Positions 1 through 8,820 are shown, numbered from the stretch's first letter. The stretch: 64,000 bases of DNA from Nisaea sediminum (GCF_014904705.1 NZ_JACZCQ010000001.1:186001-250000); one strand, 5' to 3'. Translations and numbers: made by a program. The notes: generated from the letters alone by a model not told the origin.

Positions 1-2
1 AA

Positions 3-221
3 TGGTTCCGCTCGAGCCCGGGGATCCGGCGCGGCTTCTGCAGCGAATGCGGCTCGACGATCTTCTTCGATCGGGACGAGGGACTGTCGATCTCGATCTC
101 CGGCGGCGTTCTGGAGGGCGATACGGGGGTTGCGACCCGGGCCCATATCTACTGCGCGGACAAGGGCGACTATTACGAGATCGCGGACGGCGTACCGCAG
201 TTTCCGGCGAGCGACCGCTAG
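3..221 (+). CDS. GFA (glutathione-dependent formaldehyde-activating enzyme-like) family protein, C-terminal part
   Basis: The reading frame is open from the window edge and ends at TAG 219-221, giving 72 residues with no start inside the window, so the gene is truncated on the left. The fragment carries the GFA/CENP-V fold signature FRSSPGIRRGFCSECGST, with a C-x-x-C pair that in this family binds structural zinc. The rest of the domain (the N-terminal CxC zinc ligands) lies outside the window. Family members are small cytosolic zinc proteins; few have a proven S-(hydroxymethyl)glutathione synthase activity, so the substrate cannot be assigned. The gene ends 6 bp before the convergent deacetylase. 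Confidence 0.8.
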   Translation, partial: WFRSSPGIRRGFCSECGSTIFFDRDEGLSISISGGVLEGDTGVATRAHIYCADKGDYYEIADGVPQFPASDR

Positions 222-227
222 GGCCGG

Positions 228-878
228 TCAGGCGGCGGTCGCGACGAACGGATCGAGCGGCACGACATCCTTGCCCGCCACCATCGGCACGCAGTCTTCC
301 GGATAGTCCTCGCGGAAGGTGACGCCGGCGGCTTCGGCCTTGTCGAGGAACTCCTCCAGCCGGTCCATGGCGCCGGTCGGCAGGTCGTGCAGCACGATCA
401 GGGTGTGGTCCTGCGCCGCGATCTGCTGCAGCGCCGTCTCGACCCAGCCTTCCGGGTCGGCCCAGTCGCGCGGGATCGCGTTCCAGAGCACGCAGCTATA
501 GCCCTTGTCATGCAGGAAATCGACGACCGGCGGGCTCAGCAGATGCGGACCGAGCTTGCCGCCGCCGCCGAACGGACGGAACAGCTTGCCGGTCTCGCCG
601 GTCTTCGCGACCAGCGCGTCGGTGCGCCGCAGTTCCTCGACGGCGGCCGCGCTGTCCGCCATCTGGCCGAGCGGCGTCGTGTGGGTGAAAGTGTGATTGC
701 CGATGCGGTGGCCTTCGGCGTGAGCGCGTCTCGCGAGATCGAGGCGTGCCGGGTCCTCCAGCTTTTCTCCGACGACGAAAAAGGTCGTCTTGAGACCGCG
801 GCGGGCGAGGATGTCCAGAACCCGGGGCGTGACCTCCGGTTCCGGTCCATTGTCGAATGTGAGCGTAAGATCGGGCAT
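228..878 (-). CDS. NodB-like polysaccharide deacetylase family protein
   Basis: 216 residues from an ATG that puts the first NodB motif directly at the N-terminus (residues 5-12, TLTFDNGP); an in-frame ATG 31 codons upstream (971) would overlap the SDR gene. NodB landmarks are present in order: TFDNGP, GNHTFTH, a RPFGGGG motif and a late LHD histidine. No signal peptide is visible, so the protein is probably cytosolic. Canonical enzymes have TFDDGP, where the second Asp binds the metal; here it is Asn10, so activity may be altered. Probably a carbohydrate esterase 4-type N-deacetylase or amidohydrolase; substrate unknown. It lies downstream of and co-directional with the SDR gene. Confidence 0.75.
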   Translation of the reverse strand: MPDLTLTFDNGPEPEVTPRVLDILARRGLKTTFFVVGEKLEDPARLDLARRAHAEGHRIGNHTFTHTTPLGQMADSAAAVEELRRTDALVAKTGETGKLFRPFGGGGKLGPHLLSPPVVDFLHDKGYSCVLWNAIPRDWADPEGWVETALQQIAAQDHTLIVLHDLPTGAMDRLEEFLDKAEAAGVTFREDYPEDCVPMVAGKDVVPLDPFVATAA

Positions 879-967
879 GGGCGCATTCGGACATCCCGAT
901 GCGATCCTGTCAATGACGTGGGCAGAGGACCGGGCGCCATAAATTGGCGGCGCCCGGTTCCCGTCCG

Positions 968-1711
968 TCATGCCGCCGGCAGCATCGCGGACGTCTCGCG
1001 TTCGACCGCCTTGGCGTCTTCCATGAGCGATCGGTGGAGGTGCTGGGCAGTCGGGTCCGGATAGACATCCTCCTCGCCGGCTTCGAGGGCGTCGAGGACG
1101 GCCTTTGCCACGACGGCGGGCGGTGTCTTCTCCATTTCGACGGCGGCCCCCATGTCGGTGTCGACCGGGCCCGGATAAACGCCGAGGACATGCGTCCCCT
1201 GCGCCTTCAATTCGCCGCGAATGCCCTGAGTGAGGGAGTGGGCCGCGGCCTTGGAGGCGCTGTAGGAGCCGAGTGCCGGAAAGCTCACATGACTGACGAT
1301 CGAGGCGAGATTGACGATGGCGCCGCCTCCGTTGGCGCCGAGGACCGGTGCGAAGGCCTGTACCATGTTGAGGAGGCCGAAATAGTTGGTCTCCATTTCC
1401 GCGCGGGCGGCGTCCGGATTTCTCGGGGCGAGGAGTCCTTCGAAATGCGCGATGCCGGCATTGTTGATCAGCAGGTCGAGATCGGTGAGCCGGTCTGCGG
1501 CGGCTGCTACCTGCTCCCTGTCCGTGATATCGAGCGTGACGGGGACGACCCGCCCGTCATGTGCTTCGACCAGAGCCTCGAGCGTTTCGGGCTTCCTTGC
1601 CGCGGCATAGACTTTCGCCGCGCCGGCCGCGAGCAGGGCCTCCACGAAAGCCTTGCCGATGCCGCGGTTCGCGCCGGTCACGAGCGCTGTCTTTCCATTC
1701 AATTCGATCAT
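968..1711 (-). CDS. SDR family oxidoreductase
   Basis: 247-residue classical short-chain dehydrogenase/reductase, cytosolic and NAD(P)-dependent. The cofactor motif TGANRGIG is at residues 13-20, NNAG lies near residue 84, and the catalytic Ser plus Y-x-x-x-K pair appears as YSASK. The length is typical of the family. It is divergent from the TetR gene at 1847, and the 135-bp space between them holds two matching operator-like palindromes, so it is probably the target of that repressor. Many TetR-SDR pairs respond to aldehydes, quinones or other electrophiles; the actual substrate is not readable from sequence. Confidence 0.85.
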   Translation of the reverse strand: MIELNGKTALVTGANRGIGKAFVEALLAAGAAKVYAAARKPETLEALVEAHDGRVVPVTLDITDREQVAAAADRLTDLDLLINNAGIAHFEGLLAPRNPDAARAEMETNYFGLLNMVQAFAPVLGANGGGAIVNLASIVSHVSFPALGSYSASKAAAHSLTQGIRGELKAQGTHVLGVYPGPVDTDMGAAVEMEKTPPAVVAKAVLDALEAGEEDVYPDPTAQHLHRSLMEDAKAVERETSAMLPAA

Positions 1712-1747
1712 GCGATGTCTCCGATCCTGATCTGTTGCCGGAAATAA

Positions 1748-1813
1748 ATACCGGTCGGTACATAAATCGGAGCTTGGCTTGCGGGTTCAAGATATTTAAA
1801 TACCATCCGGTAT
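1748..1813. promoter_or_regulatory. Pair of TetR-type operator palindromes between the SDR and TetR genes
   Basis: Two copies of the same imperfect palindrome, ATACC-N4-GGTA(T/C), occur at 1748-1761 (ATACCGGTCGGTAC) and 1800-1813 (ATACCATCCGGTAT). Their starts are 52 bp apart, about five helical turns, so both copies face the same side of the DNA. The second ends 33 bp before the tetR start and the first lies 37 bp before the SDR start. This is the expected arrangement for a repressor that controls itself and its divergent neighbour; binding by this protein is inferred. Confidence 0.6.
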
Positions 1814-1846
1814 ATAATTTTCGATTGACATCGCAAGGAACGGACA

Positions 1847-2464
1847 ATGACGCGTGGGAGGCCTCGGAAGACGGATCCGGATGCCGCGCTTGAGAGCATC
1901 ACCAAGGTGTTCTGGGAGCAGGGCTACGAGGGCGCGTCGCTTGGCGACTTGACGAGGGCCTCCGGCATGGCCAAGCCGGGCCTCTACGCCGCTTTCGGCG
2001 ACAAGGAGGCGATGTTCGCCAAGGCGCTCACGCACTATTACTGCGACACGGGCGCGTCCCTGATGGCCGACCTTGTCGACTCCCCGGATCCTCTGCGCGA
2101 CGTGCTGCGGCGCTTTTTCGTTAGCGTCGTGGAGATGGCGCGGGATCCGGACTGTCCCAGCGGATGCTTCGTCGTGAATTCTCTGGTGGAGAGCGGCAGC
2201 ATGCCGCGAGGGCTGGTGGCGCTCAGCCGGGACTTCGATCGCAGGCGGCGCGAAGCGTTCCGCAAGCGATTCCGGGCGGCAAGGGATGCGGGCGAACTGC
2301 CGCCGGACGCCGACGCCGATGCGCTGGCGGATTTCTTCGCCAGTCAGGTGCTGGCCCTCGCGGTCATGGTGCGCGCAGATACCGAGTTCGATACCGTGAT
2401 GCGCACGATTGACGTGGCGTTGTCGGTATTGCCGGGACGACCCGCGCCGGATCGTCCCGACTGA
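1847..2464 (+). CDS. TetR/AcrR family transcriptional regulator
   Basis: 205 residues. The N-terminal helix-turn-helix runs from about residue 10 to 55 (GRPRKTDPDAALESI, then SLGDLTRASGMAKPGLYAAF), which is the standard TetR DNA-binding fold. The C-terminal ligand domain contains CPSGCFVVNS, a cysteine-bearing stretch common in the NemR/YxaF-like branch that senses electrophiles; whether these cysteines are sensors is inference. It probably represses itself and the divergent SDR through the repeated palindromes at 1748-1813. The efflux pump just downstream is convergent and has its own TetR, so it is not an obvious target. Confidence 0.85.
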   Translation: MTRGRPRKTDPDAALESITKVFWEQGYEGASLGDLTRASGMAKPGLYAAFGDKEAMFAKALTHYYCDTGASLMADLVDSPDPLRDVLRRFFVSVVEMARDPDCPSGCFVVNSLVESGSMPRGLVALSRDFDRRRREAFRKRFRAARDAGELPPDADADALADFFASQVLALAVMVRADTEFDTVMRTIDVALSVLPGRPAPDRPD

Positions 2465-2473
2465 CGGCGGACG

Positions 2474-5400
2474 TTACTCTGCCGCTTCCGGTGCCGCGTC
2501 TTCCGCCTTCTTCCGGCTGAACAGCCGCATCACGAAGACGAAGAAGACCGGTACGAAGAACACGGCGAGCACTGTGGCCGAGATCATCCCGCCGAGGACG
2601 CCGGTGCCGATCGCGTTCTGGCTCGCGGCGCTCGCCCCTGTCGCGATCGCCAGCGGCAGCACGCCGAAGGAGAAGGCGAGGGAGGTCATCAGGATCGGCC
2701 TGAAGCGCAGGCGGGCCGCCTCGATGGTGGCATCGAGCAGCGACTGGCCCTCGGCCCGGAGATCCTTGGCGAACTCCACGATCAGGATCGCGTTCTTCGC
2801 CGAGAGCCCGATGATCGCAATCAGGCCGACGAGGAAATAGACGTCGTTCGGCATGTCGCGGGCCATCACCGCGGCGACCGATCCGATCGCGCCGAGCGGG
2901 ACCACCAGCATGACCGAAAGCGGGATCGACCAGCTCTCGTAAAGCGCCGCCAGCAGCAGGAAGACGAAGAGCACGCTGAGGCCGATCAGCAGCGGTGCCT
3001 GGGCACCTGACTGGATCTCCTGCAGCGACTGGCCGGTCCACTCATAGCCGAAGCCGGGGCCGAGATCGGCGACCAGCCGCTCCATTTCCGAGATCGCCTC
3101 GCCGGAGGAATAGCCGGGCGCCGCCTGGCCGCTGATCCGGATCGCGGGATAACCATTATAGCCGACCACCTGGGCCGCGCCCTGTTCCCACTCCACGGTC
3201 GCGAAGTTGGAGAGCGGCACCATGCCGCCATGGGTGTTGCGCACGGTGAGGTCGAGGATCTCCTCGGTCTTCATGCGGGTTGCCTGTTCCGCCTGCACGG
3301 TCACACGCTGCATGCGGCCGGCATTCGGGAAGTCGTTGACGTATTTCGAGCCGAGATGAGTCGAGATCGTGTTGTTGATATCCGCGAAGGTGACGCCGAA
3401 GGTGTTCGCCTTCTCCCGGTCCACGACGAGATTGATCTGCGGCGCGTCCGGCAGGCCGGAGATACGGACGCCGGTCAGGACCGGGCTCTGCCGCGCCGCG
3501 GCCATCAGGCGGCCGGTGCCCTCGACCAGAGCCGTGTGCCCCAGGCCGCCGCGGTCCTGCAGACGGAAATCGAAACCGCTCGAATTGCCGAGACCGCGGA
3601 TCGGCGGCGGGGAGAGCGCGAAGACCAATGCGTCCTTGATGCCGAACAGCCGGCCGTTGGTCCTACCGGCGATGGCGGCGGCCGAATTTTCCGGTCCGCG
3701 CTCGCTCCAGTCCTTCAGCGGGACGAAGGCGATGCCGGCATTCTCGCCGGTGCCGGAGAAGCTGAAGCCGGAGACGGTGACGATGGTGTTCACGCCTTCC
3801 TGGCCGATGAAGGCGTCCTCGACCTGCTCGATCACGCCCAGCGTGCGGTTCGCGCTCGCCTCCGCCGGGGCCTGAATATTCACCAGCAGGTAGCCCTGGT
3901 CCTCGTTCGGGATGAAGGCGCTCGGCAACTGGACCCAGGCCCAGCCGAGCCCGGCGACGAGGGCGACGTAGATCACCATGAAACGGCCGGCGCGCGATGC
4001 GATCCGGCCGACGACGGAGCTGTAGCCGCGTGCGGTGCGGTCGAAGCCCCGGTTGAACCAGCCGAAGAAGCCGCGCTTGGCGTGGGAATGTCCGGCCTCG
4101 ACCGGCTTCAGGAAGCTGGCGCAGAGCGCCGGCGTCAGCGACAGTGCGAGGAAGCCCGAGAACAGGATCGAGACCACCATGGTCAGGCTGAACTGCTGGT
4201 AGATCACGCCCACCGCGCCGGGGAAGAAGGCCATCGGCACGAAGACGGCGGTCAGCACCAGCGTGATGCCGATGACGGCGCCGGTGATCTGCTTCATCGC
4301 CTTGCGGGTCGCGTCCCTCGGCGAGAGACCTTCCTCGCTCATGATGCGCTCGACATTCTCGACCACGACGATGGCGTCGTCGACCAGGATGCCGATCGCC
4401 AGCACCATGGCGAACATGGTGAGCACGTTGATAGAGAAGCCCGCCGCGTACATCACCGCGCAGGTTCCGAGCAGGGCGACCGGGACCACGAGGGTCGGGA
4501 TCACCGTGTAGCGGAAGCTCTGCAGGAAGAGGAACATCACAACGAAGACCAGGGCGATGGCCTCGATCAGCGTGTGCAGCACCTTCTCGATGGAGATCTC
4601 GACGAAAGGCGCGGTGTTGTAGGGAATCTTGTATTCGACGCTGTCGGGGAAGTAGCGCGCCAGCTCCTCCATCTTCGCCTCGATCGCCTTCGCGGTCTCG
4701 AGCGCGTTGCCGTCGGGCGTGAGCTGAACGCCCATAGCGGCGGACGGCTGTCCCTCAAGCCTGGCAGCGGAGGTATAGGACTCGCCGCCGATCTCGATCC
4801 GCGCCACGTCCCGGAGCCGGACCGTCGCGCCTCCGATATCCGCTCGCAGCACGATGGCGCCGAATTCCTCCGGCGTCCGGAGCTGGCCCTTCACCAGTAC
4901 GCTGGCCGCGATCTGCTGGCCGGCCTCGACCGGCTTCGCGCCGATCCGCCCGGCGGCGACCTGGGCGTTCTGCGCCTCGATCGCGTTGAGCACGTCCTCG
5001 GTCGTCAGGCTGAGGCCGAGCATCTTGTCCGGATCGAGCCAGATCCGCATGGCCTGCTGGGTCGAGAAGAGACGCGTGTTGCCGACCCCGGCGATGCGCC
5101 GGATCTCGCCCTCGACATTGCGGCTGAGATAATCGCCGAGCGCGATCTGGTCCATCGTGCCGTCGGTCGAGGTCAGGGTGATGACGAGCAGGAAGCCAGT
5201 GCCGGCGCGCTCGATCCGCATGCCCTGGCGGGAGACCGAGGAGGGCAGCCGCGCCTCGACGCGGCTGATCCGGTTCTGCACCTCGACCTGGGCCTCGGCG
5301 ACATCGGTGCCGGGCTCGAAGGTGACGGTGAGGCTGATCTGTCCGGAGGAGTCAGACGTCGACTCGAAATAGAGTAGCCCCGGCACGCCGTTCAGCTCGT

Positions 5401-5599
5401 CCTCGATCGGACGGGTGACGCTGCGGTACATGTCCTCGGGCGTCGCGCCCGGATAGCTGGTGCTGACGGTGATCTGCGGCGGGGCGACGTTCGGGTACTG
5501 TGCCACCGGCAGGAACGGGATCGCGATCACGCCTGCCAGCATGATAAAGATCGCGACGACCCAGGCGAAGATCGGCCGGTCGATGAAGAAGCTTGCCAT
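2474..5599 (-). CDS. RND efflux pump inner-membrane transporter (AcrB/MexB, HAE1 family)
   Basis: 1041 residues, the usual length for a hydrophobe/amphiphile efflux RND pump. It opens with FFIDRPIFAWVVAIFIML (TM1), has two large periplasmic loops and twelve predicted TM segments. The proton-relay residues are present: the Asp pair in GILVDDAIVVVENVERI (TM4) and the lysine in SAKNAILIVEF (TM10). It should form the trimeric proton-driven pump of a tripartite drug or solvent exporter, with the adaptor encoded 12 bp upstream. No outer-membrane TolC-type gene is adjacent, so a channel encoded elsewhere is needed. An acrB/mexB-like designation is appropriate, but the orthologue is not fixed. Confidence 0.93.
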   Translation of the reverse strand: MASFFIDRPIFAWVVAIFIMLAGVIAIPFLPVAQYPNVAPPQITVSTSYPGATPEDMYRSVTRPIEDELNGVPGLLYFESTSDSSGQISLTVTFEPGTDVAEAQVEVQNRISRVEARLPSSVSRQGMRIERAGTGFLLVITLTSTDGTMDQIALGDYLSRNVEGEIRRIAGVGNTRLFSTQQAMRIWLDPDKMLGLSLTTEDVLNAIEAQNAQVAAGRIGAKPVEAGQQIAASVLVKGQLRTPEEFGAIVLRADIGGATVRLRDVARIEIGGESYTSAARLEGQPSAAMGVQLTPDGNALETAKAIEAKMEELARYFPDSVEYKIPYNTAPFVEISIEKVLHTLIEAIALVFVVMFLFLQSFRYTVIPTLVVPVALLGTCAVMYAAGFSINVLTMFAMVLAIGILVDDAIVVVENVERIMSEEGLSPRDATRKAMKQITGAVIGITLVLTAVFVPMAFFPGAVGVIYQQFSLTMVVSILFSGFLALSLTPALCASFLKPVEAGHSHAKRGFFGWFNRGFDRTARGYSSVVGRIASRAGRFMVIYVALVAGLGWAWVQLPSAFIPNEDQGYLLVNIQAPAEASANRTLGVIEQVEDAFIGQEGVNTIVTVSGFSFSGTGENAGIAFVPLKDWSERGPENSAAAIAGRTNGRLFGIKDALVFALSPPPIRGLGNSSGFDFRLQDRGGLGHTALVEGTGRLMAAARQSPVLTGVRISGLPDAPQINLVVDREKANTFGVTFADINNTISTHLGSKYVNDFPNAGRMQRVTVQAEQATRMKTEEILDLTVRNTHGGMVPLSNFATVEWEQGAAQVVGYNGYPAIRISGQAAPGYSSGEAISEMERLVADLGPGFGYEWTGQSLQEIQSGAQAPLLIGLSVLFVFLLLAALYESWSIPLSVMLVVPLGAIGSVAAVMARDMPNDVYFLVGLIAIIGLSAKNAILIVEFAKDLRAEGQSLLDATIEAARLRFRPILMTSLAFSFGVLPLAIATGASAASQNAIGTGVLGGMISATVLAVFFVPVFFVFVMRLFSRKKAEDAAPEAAE

Positions 5600-5611
5600 G
5601 ATCCGTGTGCC

Positions 5612-6799
5612 TTACTGCTTGCCGGCGGCGGCTTGCTGCTGAGGTTTCGGCTCCCACGGCTTCGGCGCCACCGGCGCCCCCGGACCGACCTTCTGGAATC
5701 CTTCGACGACGACCTGCTCGCCGACGGCGATACCGCTCTCGACGATCCAGCGGTTCCCCGTGGCCGCGCCGAGCTCGACGTAGCGAAGCTCCAGTGTCAT
5801 GTCGTCCTTCACGACATAGACCCGGGCCTTGCCGGCGGTGTCGCGCTGGATGGCCTGCTGCGGGACGGCGACGGCATTGCGCCGGATGCCCTGCTCGATC
5901 TGCACGCGGACATACATACCGGGCAGCAATGAGAAGTCGGGGTTGGGAAACTCGCCGCGCAGGGTGATCTGGCCGGTCGTCGAATCGACTGTGCTCTCCT
6001 GCAGCAGGAGGCGGCCGGTCAGGGGGTAAGCCGCTCCGTCGTCGAAATTGAGACGGATCGTCGCCGCACCGTCCTCGGAGAGAGAGACATTGCCCGCTTT
6101 GATGCCGGCGCGAAGCGCGCGAAGCTGTTTCGCGGACTGGGTGAAGTCCGCATAGACCGGGTCAAGCTGGCGGATCACCGCGAGAGGTTCCTCGCTGCTG
6201 GTTCCGACCAGAGCGCCTTCGGTTACCAGCGCCCGCCCGATCCGGCCGCCGATTGGCGCCTTCACCTCGGTATATTGCAGGTCGAGTTCGGCCGAGGCGA
6301 GTCCAGCGCGCGCCGCCGCAACGTCCGCATCGGCCTGAGCAAGGGCGGCGATGGCGTTGTCGAGCTGCTGTGCGCTCGACACCTTCCGGGTCCGCAATTC
6401 GGTCTGGCGGTCGGCCTCGAGCCGTGCCCGTTTCTGGACGGACTCGGCGCGTGCCAGGGTCGCGCGGGCGCTGTCGACCTGAATTTTGAACGGTGCCGGA
6501 TCGATCCGGTAGAGCACGTCGCCGGCTTCGACCAGCGCACCCTGCTGGAAGATCCGCTTGATCAGCAGGCCGGAGACCCGCGGACGGACCTCGGCAATCT
6601 CGGTCGGGGCGATGCGGCCGGGCAGGTCGTTGACAATGGGAATATCCTCGGCGGCAGCGACGATCGTGCCCACAGGCATGGCCGGACGCGCTTTCGGGGC
6701 CGCGGCCTGATTGGTCTGCGCGGCCTCGTCGCAGGCGGAGAGAAGGACAATCGCGGAGAGCGCAACGGCAAAGATCCGTAGGTGCTTTGCGGAAGGCAT
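5612..6799 (-). CDS. RND efflux periplasmic adaptor subunit (membrane fusion protein, AcrA type)
   Basis: 395 residues. A lipoprotein signal ends in the lipobox LSAC (Cys23), so the mature protein is lipid-anchored in the periplasm. Features in order: lipoyl half-motif, long alpha-helical hairpin (roughly residues 100-170, rich in Ala, Arg and Glu), second lipoyl half (VKAPIGGRIGRALVTEGALV), beta-barrel and membrane-proximal domain, and a Pro/Lys/Gln-rich tail. It bridges the RND transporter encoded 12 bp downstream to an outer-membrane channel. The two genes form an operon, with a TetR gene 84 bp upstream on the same strand. Confidence 0.92.
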   Translation of the reverse strand: MPSAKHLRIFAVALSAIVLLSACDEAAQTNQAAAPKARPAMPVGTIVAAAEDIPIVNDLPGRIAPTEIAEVRPRVSGLLIKRIFQQGALVEAGDVLYRIDPAPFKIQVDSARATLARAESVQKRARLEADRQTELRTRKVSSAQQLDNAIAALAQADADVAAARAGLASAELDLQYTEVKAPIGGRIGRALVTEGALVGTSSEEPLAVIRQLDPVYADFTQSAKQLRALRAGIKAGNVSLSEDGAATIRLNFDDGAAYPLTGRLLLQESTVDSTTGQITLRGEFPNPDFSLLPGMYVRVQIEQGIRRNAVAVPQQAIQRDTAGKARVYVVKDDMTLELRYVELGAATGNRWIVESGIAVGEQVVVEGFQKVGPGAPVAPKPWEPKPQQQAAAGKQ

Positions 6800-6883
6800 G
6801 TAGTGCTCCTGTATGGGGCCGGGTCGATCCCGGGATGGAACGGCCGGTGAGGTTGTTTTCGTGCCCTGGTCTGAAACGATTTC

Positions 6884-7477
6884 TCAGGCGGAGCCCGTTG
6901 CTTCGTCGCAGGGAATTTCTTCGGGTTTCTGATCCACGAGCCAGTGGATCTCGGACATGAGCCTGCGGCGCTCTTCGCTCGGCCACTCATAAAGGCTGAG
7001 CCATTCGAGCGCCATTAGGCCTTCGATGGCAAGGAATGCCAGCATCGCGCCGCGCGGGTTTTCCGAGGTGTCGCGCACGCGGGTTACGCGCCGCGCCATC
7101 ATCTCGCGGACCGGCTCCCGGAGGTCGGCGTCGCCCGCGACGCTGGCGCAGAGGCTCAGGGTGACAGCCCGGTCCTCGTCCGAGAGTTCGCGGGACTCGG
7201 CGATCAGGCGTGAGCGGATCGCGGCATTCGGCGCGTCCGGTCCGAGGCGGCTCTTGATTTCTTCGATGCGGGCGTCTTCCGCTGCAATGCGTCGTTCGAT
7301 CATCGCCTTCATCAGCGCCTGCTTGTTCTTGTAGTCGTAGAGCACGCTGGCCTTGCTGATTCCGGCCTCGGTCGCCACCGCTTCCAGGGTCAGATAGGCC
7401 GCGCCGTCGCGGGCTGCGACCGTCTGGGCGGCATCCAGCACCGCTTCCCTGTCTATCGTTCTCGGACGTCCGACCAT
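6884..7477 (-). CDS. TetR family repressor of the RND efflux operon
   Basis: 197 residues from the ATG giving MVGRPRT. A start 27 bp upstream is possible, but it would place a strong palindrome (7492-7521) across the coding sequence, so the downstream start is preferred. The HTH region includes LTLEAVATEAGISKASVLYDY (split here: LTLEAVATEAG / ISKASVLYDY). The C-terminal half is helical, with a tryptophan-rich segment (LEWLSLYEWPSEE) that may line the ligand pocket. It is co-directional with and directly upstream of the adaptor gene, as in acrR/mexR-type loci. Control of the pump and of itself is inferred from position and the upstream palindrome. Confidence 0.85.
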   Translation of the reverse strand: MVGRPRTIDREAVLDAAQTVAARDGAAYLTLEAVATEAGISKASVLYDYKNKQALMKAMIERRIAAEDARIEEIKSRLGPDAPNAAIRSRLIAESRELSDEDRAVTLSLCASVAGDADLREPVREMMARRVTRVRDTSENPRGAMLAFLAIEGLMALEWLSLYEWPSEERRRLMSEIHWLVDQKPEEIPCDEATGSA

Positions 7478-7790
7478 ATCCCGGTCCAGGCAATTAATTT
7501 CCAACCGGACGGAAAATAATTATGCAGTGCGAAATGTCAACCTTCGCACCTGCAATAAAATGACCTTCATCACATCGCAATGTGCCGGAAGCCCGTTCCG
7601 GGATGGGAAAACTTGACCGTCGGTACGGAAACGCGGTCCGACGGTTCCGTCTTGCGGATCAAAAAAGAGTTATCCCATTGAAATATAGAGGCTGCGAGAG
7701 CCAAACGCCGCCGCACCACGGGTCGACTATCGAATGGAAGCGCCGCTGCTGTAGATCAATCGCCGCTGACAGAGCAAAAGGGAGCATCCG
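7478..7790. other. 313-bp divergent intergenic region
   Basis: It lies between the efflux tetR (minus) and the homocysteine methyltransferase gene (plus). It holds the palindrome at 7492-7521 and is AT-richer than the genes around it. No tRNA or convincing small gene was seen. A SAM-responsive riboswitch would make sense ahead of the methyltransferase, but the known SAM-II and SAH core motifs could not be matched by eye. Confidence 0.6.
7492..7521. promoter_or_regulatory. Probable operator of the efflux TetR
   Basis: Inverted repeat with 11-base arms, AATTAATTTCC (7492-7502) and GGAAAATAATT (7511-7521), matching at 10 of 11 positions around an 8-base CCGG-containing spacer. It lies 15-44 bp upstream of the preferred tetR start, the usual autoregulatory position. 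Confidence 0.55.
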
Positions 7791-8741
7791 ATGCAGAATA
7801 TTGAACGTTTGATGAACGCGAAGACCCCGTTCCTGACGGATGGCGGTTTCGAGACCTGGCTGTTTTTCCAGCAGGGCTTCTCGGCGCCGGAGTTCGCCGC
7901 GGTCGTGCTGTTGGACGAGGAAGAGGCCCGGGCGGCGATGCGGCGCTATTTCGACGGGTTCCTGGAAATGGCGGAGGCCGCCGGGACCGGTTACGTGCTC
8001 GATACGAACTCGTGGCGCGCCGCGACCGCCTGGGGGCCGAAGCTCGGCAAATCCGAAGGCGACATGCTGCGGCTGACCAAAGACGCCGTCTCGTTCGCGC
8101 GGGAGATCCGGCGCAACTGGCAGGGACGGGTGTCGCCGATCCTCGTGAACGGGGTGGTCGGTCCGCTCGGAGACGGCTACGCGCCGGACCGGTTGCCGTC
8201 CGCGGAAGAGGCGAGGCGGATGCATCTGCCGCAGATCGAGGCGATGTGCGAGACGGGGGTGGACATGGTATCCGCTATTACCATGACGAACATTCCGGAA
8301 GCCGTCGGTGTCGCGGATGCATGTGCCGCATCCGGGATTCCGGTCGTCGTGTCCTTCACGGTCGAAACGGACGGGCGCCTGCCGACAGGGGAGCATCTCG
8401 GCGAGGCGATCCTGCGCGCCGACGCGGCCGCCTCTCGGGAACCGCTCTACTACATGGTCAATTGCGCTCACCCGGATCACTTTCACCCGGCTTTGTCGAC
8501 AGGCGAGGAGTGGTTGGGCCGAATTGGAGGTGTGCGGGCGAACGCTTCCCGCTTGAGCCATGCGGAGCTTGATGTCGCGGAAGAACTGGATGAGGGCAAT
8601 CCGGAAGAGTTCGGTCGTCTCCATGCTGAGCTGAGCCGCGCTCTTCCCGGTCTCAAGGTCGTGGGCGGGTGCTGTGGCACGGATCACAGGCACGTCGGAT
8701 GCGTATCGCAACATCTTCACGGCAAGCGGGCCGCCGCCTAA
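7791..8741 (+). CDS. Homocysteine S-methyltransferase family protein
   Basis: 316 residues; ATG preceded by AAAGGGAG. The fold is the zinc-dependent homocysteine S-methyltransferase barrel. The N-terminal LTDGGFETWL motif, NCAHPDHF (first Zn cysteine) and the C-terminal GGCCGTDHRHV (Cys-Cys zinc pair) are all present. Such enzymes move a methyl group from S-methylmethionine, SAM or betaine-like donors to homocysteine, making methionine; some relatives demethylate other methylated thiols. The donor cannot be read from sequence. The gene is monocistronic, ends before a hairpin at 8793-8814, and has a long leader that could carry regulation. Confidence 0.85.
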   Translation: MQNIERLMNAKTPFLTDGGFETWLFFQQGFSAPEFAAVVLLDEEEARAAMRRYFDGFLEMAEAAGTGYVLDTNSWRAATAWGPKLGKSEGDMLRLTKDAVSFAREIRRNWQGRVSPILVNGVVGPLGDGYAPDRLPSAEEARRMHLPQIEAMCETGVDMVSAITMTNIPEAVGVADACAASGIPVVVSFTVETDGRLPTGEHLGEAILRADAAASREPLYYMVNCAHPDHFHPALSTGEEWLGRIGGVRANASRLSHAELDVAEELDEGNPEEFGRLHAELSRALPGLKVVGGCCGTDHRHVGCVSQHLHGKRAAA

Positions 8742-8792
8742 CGGTGGGTCTTCCAACCACCCGGATAGCCGACACTGTCCATTTCAGTTTTT

Positions 8793-8814
8793 CGGGCCGG
8801 TTTCAACCGGCCCG
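8793..8814 (+). terminator. Hairpin terminator after the homocysteine methyltransferase
   Basis: Perfect 10-bp stem, CGGGCCGGTT and AACCGGCCCG, with a two-base spacer (in practice a TTTCAA loop), followed by ATTTGGTTAATT. The downstream T-run is weak. It lies between the plus-strand methyltransferase gene and a possible minus-strand small gene, so it could serve both. Confidence 0.6.
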
Positions 8815-8820
8815 ATTTGG

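Noticed and set aside
10-28. CTCGAG-CCCGGG-GATCC run resembling a vector polylinker
   Set aside because: It is in frame within a coherent GFA-family protein (FRSSPGIRRGFC), so the restriction sites are coincidental in GC-rich coding DNA.
7600-7790. Possible SAM-II or SAH riboswitch before the homocysteine methyltransferase gene
   Set aside because: GAGCAAAAGGGAG only loosely resembles the SAM-II 3' core, and no matching pseudoknot partner could be traced by eye.
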